64,000 bases of DNA from CAVVXX01 sp963707975 (GTDB taxonomy: Bacteria; Pseudomonadota; Alphaproteobacteria; Micropepsales; Micropepsaceae): the NCBI GenBank assembly GCA_963707975.1, contig OY970177.1, forward strand, positions 62,001-126,000, read 5' to 3'. Shown one piece after another: positions 8,897-19,759 of this stretch (within the stretch, counting starts at the first letter, position 1; the number at the start of each line of letters is the position of its first letter). Both the position numbers and the translations under genes were made by a program. The notes under the pieces were generated by a model. The model ran no database searches. It was not told the origin of the DNA and saw only the letters and a program-made list of their open reading frames with translations.

Positions 8897-9709
8897 ATGG
8901 GGCAAGACTTTGGCGTTTTCGTCGGTTTCGACGAACGGGAGATGCCTGCCTGGTGGGCCTGCTAGGCAAGTCTGCGCGACCAGGGCGGAGAGACTTTGCC
9001 CATCATGCCTCTGTGGCACCGCGAATTGCGGCGCAAAGGCTTGTTCACCCGCGAGTGGCGGCTGGACGCGAAGGGACAATATTGGGACTTGGGCGACGGC
9101 AAGCCGTTCAGCACGCAATTCTCGCACACGCGTTTTCTGGTCCCGCATTTGGCGCGGCAGGCTGGGCTGTCATGGGCGCTGTTCTGCGATTGCGATTTCC
9201 TGTGGCGCACTTCCACGCAGGAGCTGCTGAAGATTGCGATTGATCAACCAAATGCGAAAATAAAGGCTTTGTGGTGTGTGCAACACCAGCATGTACCTGA
9301 CGATGGTGAAAAGCTGGATGGCATTCAGCACACGCGTTACCGGCGCAAAAACTGGTCGTCCTGCGTATTATGGAATGTGTGCAATCCAGCCCACGACCGG
9401 CTTACGCCCGCTGCCGTGAACACAGAAACTGGTAGCTTTCTGCATGGCTTCGAATGGGTGCGGGATGAAGCCATTGGCAACTTTCCGCTGGAATGGATTT
9501 GGCTCGCGGGTGTCAGTAAGGCCAACGTGCAACCCAAAGCGGTGCATTACACCTATGGAACGCCCGACATGCCGGGATATGAGGACCAGGCTTTTGCGGA
9601 AGAATGGTGGGAAATAGTGCGGGCAGGTGCTGACGACGCGATGGCCCGCCTGAAATCGGGCGGCATTGGGCCGTATCTAGGCGACATGGGCAAGGAAATT
9701 CCATGGTGA
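8897..9709 (+). pseudogene. Glycosyltransferase-like protein interrupted by an in-frame amber codon
   Basis: From ATG 8897 the frame reads MGQDFGVFVGFDEREMPAWW and then AC, TAG (8963-8965), ASLRDQGGETLP, and stays open to 9709 in the same frame. The first residues match the typical start of a nucleotide-sugar glycosyltransferase-like family (VFVGFDxRE), and the downstream part has CDCDFLW, a DxD-like motif, RRKNWSSCVLWN and a late VHYTYGTPDMPGY. Because homology-like signal continues on both sides without a frame change, a single nonsense mutation (for example from CAG) is the simplest explanation. Restart at TTG 8996 or ATG 9005 would lose the nucleotide-binding strand. Confidence 0.75.
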
Positions 9710-9819
9710 CGCAGCAATCGTGCGCACAGATTTTTTGATCCGGGCGCAATACGTTTTTCGTTGCCGCGCGTTATGTGCCCGGGCAGGCTTTGGCTCTGCC
9801 TAAGGAACAGGAGGGTCCC

Positions 9820-9894
9820 ATGCGTGAGTTCCAGCTTCTCGGCATCGGTCTCGTCTTTGCATTTCTGGGGGCAATCGTCGTCGGCATCTTTTAA
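9820..9894 (+). CDS. 24-aa single-pass membrane micro-ORF
   Basis: ATG 9820 is preceded by a strong AGGAGGG ribosome-binding site (9808-9815) at good spacing. The product is MREFQLLGIGLVFAFLGAIV plus VGIF, almost entirely one hydrophobic helix, and the stop is followed 26 bases later by a well-formed terminator. Ribosome-binding site, membrane composition and terminator together support a real small gene, but length alone prevents certainty. Function unknown. Confidence 0.5.
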   Translation: MREFQLLGIGLVFAFLGAIVVGIF

Positions 9895-9920
9895 AAATGC
9901 ACACGATGGGGAATGGGAAG

Positions 9921-9946
9921 GCCGGAAGCCAGCTTCCGGCTTTTTC
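9921..9946 (+). terminator. Rho-independent terminator
   Basis: Perfect nine-base stem GCCGGAAGC / GCTTCCGGC with a two-base loop, followed by TTTTT. It ends the plus-strand micro-ORF transcript just before the convergent metH stop. There is no T-run on the minus strand. Confidence 0.85.
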
Positions 9947-9948
9947 GT

Positions 9949-13664
<3,716 letters not shown>

Positions 13665-13668
<4 letters not shown>

Positions 13669-14534
13669 GCCGCGCTCTCGGCCGCTGGCGACAGCCCAAG
13701 CTTGGCGCAGACGGCATAAGTAAGTTCAGCCTGATTGAGGGTGTAGAAATGAAATTGATCAAAGCCCAATTTCGACAATGCCATCACCTGCTCGGTAAGC
13801 ACTGCGGCGGCCACGCGCTTGCGGCCTTCGGCATCGTCGTCGAGCCCGTCATAACGCCGCGCAAGTGAGACAGGGATTGTGGCGCCGCAGCGCGCGGCCA
13901 TGCGCTGCGCGCCTTTGAAATTGGTTGTCGGCATCAGGCCCGGCACGATGGGGATAGCGATGCGTTCCGCATGCATGGCGTCGCGAAAGCGCGCCATGAT
14001 TTCCGCATCGAACACAAACTGCGTAATGGCGCGCGTGGCGCCCGCGGCTACCTTGCGTTTCAAAAGCTCCGCATCCCATTCGAACGAAGGTGAATCTGGG
14101 TGCTTCTCGGGATAGGCGGACACGCTGATTTCAAACGGCGCAATTGCGCGCAGCCCCGCGATCATTTCCGGCGTAGATTGGTAACCTTCTGAATGCGCGG
14201 TATAGCGCGCACCTCCCTCGGGGTCGCCGCGTAAAGCCACGATGTGGCGCACGCCCGCCGCCCAATATTCCCGTGCCACCGCGTCGATCTCTTTGCGCGG
14301 CGCGCCCACGCAGGTCAGGTGCGCGGCTGGCTTCAACTCAGTTTCTTCAATGATGCGCTTGACGGTTGTATGCGTGCGGTCTCGCGTGGAACCGCCGGCG
14401 CCATAAGTCACCGAGACAAAAGCGGGCCGCAGCGGCGCAAGCCGCCGGATCGCGCTCCAGAGCTGGGTTTCCATTTCGGCGGTCTTGGGCGGAAAAAACT
14501 CGAACGATACGGCAATTGGCCTGGGCTTGTTCAT
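13665..14534 (-). CDS. metF: MetF, 5,10-methylenetetrahydrofolate reductase
   Basis: Flavoprotein of 289 residues that reduces methylene-THF to methyl-THF, the donor for MetH encoded directly downstream. The family start SFEFFPPKT, the block FVSVTYGAGGSTRDRT, the segment HIVALRGDP and FDQFHFYTLN near the end are all present. It overlaps both neighbours by four bases (ATGA), so regulator, reductase and synthase form one tightly coupled operon. Confidence 0.97.
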
Positions 14535-15523
14535 GCCGCGGCCTCGAGATCGCGCTGGCGATGCGGCCTAGCCGGCATGGCGGCAAGCCACACCATCACC
14601 GTGAGCTGTTCATCCCCAGAGCGGGGGGCAAGCTGTTCCGTGGCGAGCGGTTTCAGGCCGGCAGCCTTGAACCAGCCCTGAACTTCGCGGTCGGAAAAGC
14701 CGAGCCGCCTGTGAGCGTGATCGCGGCGCAGGAATTCGAGCTGATGCGGCGCAAAATCGACAATGAGAACACGGCCGCCGGGCTTTAACACCCGCAGTGC
14801 TTCGCGCAATGCCGCCTGCGGGTCGCCGAGGAAATGCAACACCTGATGGAAGATGGCGGCATCGAAAGCCTCATGCTTGCCGTCTTCAAGAAACGGCAGA
14901 CAATACACATCGCCGAGCCTCACCTGGCAGTTTCCAACGCCAGAGCGCGCGAGCCGGTCGCGCGCGATAGCCAGCATTTCGGCGCTGACATCGATGCCAA
15001 CACCGCGTTTGATATGCGGCGCCAGCAATTCCAGAATGCGGCCCGTGCCGGTGCCGGCATCGAGCACGCTGTCAAGCGTTTCGCGCTCCAATAGCCGCAC
15101 GATGGCGTTTTCCACGTCGCGCTCGGGCACATGCAGCGAGCGTATGCGTTCCCAGCGTGGCGCGTTGGCCTTGAAATAGGCTGACGCAGCCTCGGCACGC
15201 GACGCGCGCACGGCAGCAAGGCGGCGGCGGTCATTGACCAGTTCCGGATTGCTTTCCGCTTTTGCGTGTTCCGCCAAAGTGCGGACGAGCGTGGCGCCTG
15301 CTCCGCGCTCGGGGGTGCGATAGAACACCCAACTGCCTTCCTTAAAGCGCTCGAGCAAACCCGCCGCACGTAGCAACTTCAGATGACGGCTGACGCGAGG
15401 CTGGCTTTGGCCGAGAATTTGGGTGAGTTCGGTTACGGTGAGCTCTGCCTCAAGCAACAGCAACAAAAGTCGCAACCTTGTGCCGTCTCCTGCCGCCCGC
15501 AGTTGGCTAATCAAATAATCCAT
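14531..15523 (-). CDS. SahR-like regulator: ArsR HTH fused to a SAM-dependent methyltransferase domain
   Basis: About 330 residues. Residues 1-80 form an ArsR-type winged helix (LTVTELTQILGQSQPRVSRH, recognition helix included). From about residue 130 a class I methyltransferase fold follows: VLDAGTGTGRILELLA, VGIDVSAEMLA, DAAIFHQVLHFL, LRVLKPGGRVLIVDF. SahR-type ArsR proteins are known to control the SAM cycle in Proteobacteria by sensing S-adenosylhomocysteine. The position upstream of metF-metH fits that role, and the fused domain could be the ligand sensor. ATG 15523 is chosen; an in-frame GTG at 15529 is the alternative. Confidence 0.85.
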   Translation of the reverse strand: MDYLISQLRAAGDGTRLRLLLLLLEAELTVTELTQILGQSQPRVSRHLKLLRAAGLLERFKEGSWVFYRTPERGAGATLVRTLAEHAKAESNPELVNDRRRLAAVRASRAEAASAYFKANAPRWERIRSLHVPERDVENAIVRLLERETLDSVLDAGTGTGRILELLAPHIKRGVGIDVSAEMLAIARDRLARSGVGNCQVRLGDVYCLPFLEDGKHEAFDAAIFHQVLHFLGDPQAALREALRVLKPGGRVLIVDFAPHQLEFLRRDHAHRRLGFSDREVQGWFKAAGLKPLATEQLAPRSGDEQLTVMVWLAAMPARPHRQRDLEAAA

Positions 15524-15527
15524 TCTC

Positions 15528-15551
15528 ACATATAAGCATATCTTTATATGT
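15528..15551 (-). promoter_or_regulatory. Perfect palindrome, candidate SahR-like operator
   Basis: ACATATAA-N8-TTATATGT, an eight-base perfect inverted repeat, lies immediately upstream of (and just touching) the regulator start. AT-rich palindromes of this kind are typical ArsR-family operators. The sequence also offers TATAAA/TATAAC as a -10 on the minus strand, so binding would block transcription of the met operon. Autoregulation is inferred. Confidence 0.7.
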
Positions 15552-15837
15552 TATACAATCCACAGAGTAAATTCAAAGCCCCGCATTACATTGCGATGAA
15601 AGGCGACACACTTTGGCACACCAGCACCACATTGCCGGACTATGTGATGCTTCCGCGTGACAGTCGCGGCAGATCGAAATGCCTTCGCTGGAGTGCTCGT
15701 GTTCCGCCTTTGGCGGCTATGTTAGCTATAGATTCCACTTGGATGAGAGATTCTGTGGCGTCCAGTGAGGGGGAAGCGTCCTGCAAGATAAGGACGGCGG
15801 AAGTGGCATTGTGGAGGAACGGGGTCGGGCCGGAATA
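15552..15837. other. Intergenic region between the met operon and mlaA
   Basis: Divergent intergenic stretch that must hold the promoter of mlaA-mlaC and the upstream part of the met promoter (TTGAAT on minus near 15570). An open frame of about 96 codons crosses it on plus, but its product has no recognisable features and it runs into the mlaA start, so I do not call it. Confidence 0.5.
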
Positions 15838-16728
15838 ATGATGAGGCCTTTGAAGATAATTTTGCTTTCTGCGTTGGCAACGCTCGTGCTTGACACGGGC
15901 GCGGCGAATGCTGTGCCGTTTGCCACAGACAACGCAGACCCTCGGGCCACCGATCAACTTACTGCCGCGAACTCCCAGCCGGCACCTGCGCCGGCCGCAC
16001 AAACGCCAAGTGCAGCACAGCAAAGCCCAACTTCGGATCCATCCGCAGTAGACCCGCTCGACCCGCCCGAGGCGGATGCTACCAGCGAGGCGAATGATCC
16101 GCTGGAGGGTATGAACCGGGATATCTTCCGCTCCAGCTTGTTTTTTGACCGCATATTCTTTCGCCCCGTCGCTTTAGGTTATCGCTACGTAGTGCCGCAT
16201 CCGGTGCGCAATTCTTTCCGCAATGCGCTGAACAACCTCGATTCCCCGCCAATTTTGGTCAATGAAGTGCTGCAGGGCGAATTCCATAATGCAGGCACGA
16301 CCGTGCTGCGGTTCGGGATCAATTCGACCGTAGGCATTGCCGGCTTGTTCGACGTTGCGGATGCGTGGGGCTTCCCGCGCCACTCGAATGACTTCGGCGT
16401 GACGCTCGGCAAATACGGCATGGGCGAAGGGCCATATCTGTTTCTGCCGTTCATCGGGCCGGCGCCGCCGCGCGATCTTGCAGGACACGTGGTCGATATC
16501 TTTTTCGATCCGCTGACTTATGTGCATATGGGTAGCCAGAATTACTGGCGCTACGTGCGCACAGGAGTGGATGCGGTGGATTTACGCGAGCGCAATATCG
16601 ACACGCTGGACGATATCGAGCGCACTTCCGTGGATTATTACGCTTCCATCCGCAGCCTGTATCGCCAGACGCGCAACAATGAGATCAATAACGGCAAGAC
16701 AAATATCCAGAACTTGCCGAATTTCTAG
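15838..16728 (+). CDS. mlaA: MlaA (VacJ)-family outer-membrane lipid asymmetry protein
   Basis: MlaA removes misplaced phospholipids from the outer leaflet of the outer membrane and passes them to MlaC. After a signal peptide (MMRPLKIILLSALATLVLDT, then GAANA) comes a Pro/Ala-rich linker of about 65 residues, and then the family core: NDPLEGMNRDIF, VRNSFRNALNNLDSP, NEVLQGEF, RFGINSTVGIAGLFDVA, DFGVTLGKYGMGEGPYLFLP, and the FDPLTY block. No lipobox Cys is present near the signal peptide. ATG 15838 or the adjacent ATG 15841 is the start. The mlaC gene follows on the same strand. Confidence 0.93.
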   Translation: MMRPLKIILLSALATLVLDTGAANAVPFATDNADPRATDQLTAANSQPAPAPAAQTPSAAQQSPTSDPSAVDPLDPPEADATSEANDPLEGMNRDIFRSSLFFDRIFFRPVALGYRYVVPHPVRNSFRNALNNLDSPPILVNEVLQGEFHNAGTTVLRFGINSTVGIAGLFDVADAWGFPRHSNDFGVTLGKYGMGEGPYLFLPFIGPAPPRDLAGHVVDIFFDPLTYVHMGSQNYWRYVRTGVDAVDLRERNIDTLDDIERTSVDYYASIRSLYRQTRNNEINNGKTNIQNLPNF

Positions 16729-16839
16729 GCTGGTCGGCTGGTCCCGGGAACCCGGTGGCCGTCCAACACGTTGCCACGATGCTGTCATAGTAGGCGATCA
16801 GTCTGCGAGCTAAGCCAGGCACATTTCCGGGGAAACCGC

Positions 16840-17502
16840 ATGCGCAACCTGACACTTCTTCATCCGGTAAGAATGTTCGTTCTGGGTCTCGCTTCCGTGT
16901 TCATTCTGGCGCTCGCTTCAGCGCCGCCTGCACGGGCAGCGAACGATATTGAAACCTTTGTGCAGCAGAACATCGACCAGGGGCTTTCCATTCTTAACGA
17001 TACCTCGCTCAGCGCGAGCCAGCGGCGCGACAAGTTCCGCGCCTTCATCCTGCAACTGACCGACATGCACCGCATTGCGATGTTCACGCTCGGACGTTAT
17101 CAACGCGGCGCCAATCCAAAGGACGTGGAAGGCTTTGTCGCAGCCTTCACCGATTACGCCAACGCGGTTTATGAGTTGCATCTGACGAAATACAAGGGCC
17201 AGGGCATGAAAGTAATCAGCTCGGTGCAACGCTCGCCGACCGACACGATCGTGAATGTCCAGGTGGTTGACCCCAGCGCCAAGCAACCCATCAATGCCGC
17301 GTTCCGTGTACTGACCGATACGGGCAAGCCGCTGGTGGTCGATGTGGAAGTCGAAGGTGTTTGGCTTGCCATCGATCAACGCGATCAATTCGCGGGCTTC
17401 CTGCAACAGAACGGCAGCAATATTCCGTTGTTGTCCGCCCATCTTGAACAGGAGGCGCAATCAATCAGCGCGGGCGAGACGAACGGCTCGCAAGGTCATT
17501 AG
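16840..17502 (+). CDS. mlaC: MlaC-family periplasmic phospholipid carrier
   Basis: Soluble periplasmic shuttle that carries phospholipid between MlaA and the inner-membrane Mla complex. The start at ATG 16840 follows GGGGAAA and gives a clear signal peptide ending PPARAAND. The mature part shows the Tol_Tol_Ttg2 family pattern: NDTSLSASQRRDKFRAF, RYQRGANPKDVEGFVAAFTD, VNVQVVD, PLVVDVEVEGVWLAI and QRDQFAGFLQQNG. It lies about 110 bases after mlaA. The ABC components mlaFEDB are not in the window. Confidence 0.92.
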   Translation: MRNLTLLHPVRMFVLGLASVFILALASAPPARAANDIETFVQQNIDQGLSILNDTSLSASQRRDKFRAFILQLTDMHRIAMFTLGRYQRGANPKDVEGFVAAFTDYANAVYELHLTKYKGQGMKVISSVQRSPTDTIVNVQVVDPSAKQPINAAFRVLTDTGKPLVVDVEVEGVWLAIDQRDQFAGFLQQNGSNIPLLSAHLEQEAQSISAGETNGSQGH

Positions 17503-17519
17503 CGGAAACAAGACTTGTT

Positions 17520-19181
17520 CTAGGCACGCGCGAATCTTTTGTATTTGATGCGGTGGGGCGTGTCGGCATCGATGCCCAAACGGCGCTTCCGGTCGTCTTC
17601 GTAATCCTGGTAATTGCCCTCGAACCATTCGACATGGGAATCGCCTTCGAAGGCCAGCATGTGGGTGGCGATGCGGTCCATGAACCAGCGGTCGTGGCTG
17701 ATGATCATGGCGCAACCGGCGAAATCCTCGAGCGCCGCCTCCAGCGCGCGCAAGGTTTCCACATCGAGATCGTTGGTGGGCTCGTCGAGCAACAGCAGGT
17801 TCGCGCCCTCTTTCAGCATCTTCGCCAGATGCACGCGATTGCGCTCGCCGCCGGATAGCTGGCCCACTTTCTTCTGCTGGTCGCCGCCCTTGAAATTGAA
17901 GGCGCCGACATAGGCGCGGCTCTGCATGGTGCGCTTGGCGCCCAGTTGCAGCACGTCGAGTCCGCCGGAAATTTCCTCCCACACGGTTTTGCTTGCATCG
18001 AGCTTGTCGCGCGACTGATCGACATAACCGATCCGCACCGTATCGCCGACGCGCAAGCTTCCCGCATCGGGCTTTTCCTGCCCCGTGAGAATGCGGAACA
18101 GCGTCGTTTTGCCCGCGCCATTTGGTCCGATGACGCCAACAATGCCGCCGGGCGGCAATTTGAAATCGAGCTTTTCGAACAACAGCCGGTCGCCATAGGC
18201 CTTGGCCAAGTCTTTGGCTTCAACCACCAGCGAGCCCAACCGTTCGGCCACCGGAATGACGATCTGCGCTGGACCGCCGCGTTGCTCCTGCGATTTCGCC
18301 AGCAATTCCTCATAGGCGCTGATGCGCGCCTTGGACTTCGCCTGGCGCGCGCGCGGGGACTGGCTGATCCATTCGCGCTCGCGGGCCAGCGTACGTTCGC
18401 GCGCTTCTTCTTCCTTGCCTTCCTGCAGCAGGCGTTTGTCCTGCACGGCGAGAAAGGAGGTGTAATTGCCCTCATGCGGAATGCCGCGGCCGCGGTCGAG
18501 TTCGAGAATCCAGCCCGTGACATTGTCGAGAAAATAACGGTCGTGGGTGACCAGAATGATGCAGCCCTTGTATTCGCGCAGCGTGTGCTCGAGCCACGCC
18601 ACTGACTCCGCGTCGAGATGATTGGTTGGCTCGTCCAGCAGCAGAATGCCGGGCGCTTCCAGCAGCAGCTTGCAAAGCGCCACGCGCCGGCGCTCGCCGC
18701 CCGAAAGCTTGGTCACATCGGCGTCGCCTTCTGGGCAGCGTAATGCGTCCATCGCCTGATCGATCTGGGAATCAAGATCCCAAAGGCTCTGCGCCTCGAT
18801 CTTGTCCTGCAGCTTGGCCATTTCGTCGGCTGTGTTGTCGGAATAATTCGCGGCGATTTCGTTGTAGCGGTCGAGCAGCGCCTTCTTCGCCGCCACCCCA
18901 TCCATGACATTTCCGCGCGCGTCTTTTTTGGGATCGAGCTGTGGTTCTTGCGGCAGATAGCCGGTGGTGACGCCGTTGGCGGCCCAGGCCTCGCCAGTGA
19001 ATTCCTTGTCCTGGCCCGCCATGATGCGCATGAGTGTGGACTTGCCCGCGCCGTTGACGCCGACGATGCCGATTTTGGCTCCAGGATAGAACGAGAGCCA
19101 AATATCCTTCAACACCTGCCGGCCGCCTGGATAGGTTTTCGACAGGCCTTTCATCACATAAACAAATTGCGGCCCGGCCAT
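17520..19181 (-). CDS. ettA: EttA, energy-dependent translational throttle ABC-F ATPase
   Basis: Soluble ABC-F protein of 553 residues (family about 555) that binds the ribosomal E site and gates entry into elongation according to ADP/ATP ratio. It starts FVYVMKGLSKTYPGGRQVLK and has two ABC domains: Walker A GVNGAGKST and GPNGAGKTT, signatures LSGGERRRV and LSGGERNRV, Walker B LLLDEPTNHLD and LLLDEPTNDLD. The linker between the domains holds the EttA-type REWISQSPRARQAKSKAR block. AGGA lies eight bases before the ATG. A broken copy of its 5' end is found at 22101-22218. Confidence 0.96.
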   Translation of the reverse strand: MAGPQFVYVMKGLSKTYPGGRQVLKDIWLSFYPGAKIGIVGVNGAGKSTLMRIMAGQDKEFTGEAWAANGVTTGYLPQEPQLDPKKDARGNVMDGVAAKKALLDRYNEIAANYSDNTADEMAKLQDKIEAQSLWDLDSQIDQAMDALRCPEGDADVTKLSGGERRRVALCKLLLEAPGILLLDEPTNHLDAESVAWLEHTLREYKGCIILVTHDRYFLDNVTGWILELDRGRGIPHEGNYTSFLAVQDKRLLQEGKEEEARERTLAREREWISQSPRARQAKSKARISAYEELLAKSQEQRGGPAQIVIPVAERLGSLVVEAKDLAKAYGDRLLFEKLDFKLPPGGIVGVIGPNGAGKTTLFRILTGQEKPDAGSLRVGDTVRIGYVDQSRDKLDASKTVWEEISGGLDVLQLGAKRTMQSRAYVGAFNFKGGDQQKKVGQLSGGERNRVHLAKMLKEGANLLLLDEPTNDLDVETLRALEAALEDFAGCAMIISHDRWFMDRIATHMLAFEGDSHVEWFEGNYQDYEDDRKRRLGIDADTPHRIKYKRFARA

Positions 19182-19759
19182 TCGCTTTTCCTGTGTGGTA
19201 CGAAAGATATGTAGAGCGTGCGAAGCGCGCTTTTAGGGAGGGCTGCACGAAACAGCAACCTTTTTCGGGGAGGCGTTTAGGGAGTGGATCGTGTTACCCA
19301 AGACTAGGCCGGTTTTGCAGCCGCCGCCGGCTTTAGAAGTAGTCGTTTTTCACTCTCCCCCATCTCCCCCTCTCCAAGGGTGGTGGATGAGTTGGAACCA
19401 CCAAGCACGTCTTCTTTGTGCAGGCGATCCTAACGCCCTTGAAATGGGGTTGGGCTGCGCAAAATCAATATCTTATGCAGGGGGTGTCTCAATTCGAAAG
19501 TCCGCATTTGGCCACCAGCGGACAGGCCCGCCTTCGGTCCGGTGAGGGTCCGATGCAGATTAGCCGGACAAAATGGGGCTTCCTGCTTCCCGGGTGCGAG
19601 TAGAATTAAAGCAATTGCACCGAATTCAGATAACCAGCTGTCATACATCATGGGCCTAGCTTGGCAGTGGAAACGATGGCCATGACTGCTGAACAGATCG
19701 CTAGGGCTCGATTTGGATGCTGTTGAGGAGCGCGGAGTGGCGAAGCGGAACCTTGCGCA
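19182..19759. other. Gene-free region upstream of ettA and of the coiled-coil gene
   Basis: 578 bases between two divergent genes. Short open frames are present, but none has a plausible product. It contains the first GTCCG-N14-CGGAC inverted repeat and a pyrimidine-rich tract near 19350. Promoters for both flanking genes are expected here but none is clear. Confidence 0.5.
19500..19523. repeat. GTCCG-N14-CGGAC element, copy 1
   Basis: GTCCGC (19500-19505) and GCGGAC (19518-19523) form a six-base inverted repeat. The left half continues GTCCGCATTTGGC, which is nearly the same as copy 2 read on the minus strand (GTCCGCATGTGGC) and similar to copy 3 (GTCCGCTTTGGC). Confidence 0.55.

Noticed and set aside
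15548..15838. 96-codon plus-strand frame upstream of mlaA
   Set aside because: No recognisable domain, signal or RBS; it covers the divergent promoter region and runs into the mlaA start.
19291..19545. 84-codon plus-strand frame upstream of the coiled-coil gene
   Set aside because: Low-complexity, Pro/Ser-rich translation with no RBS; it contains one of the inverted repeats and looks random.
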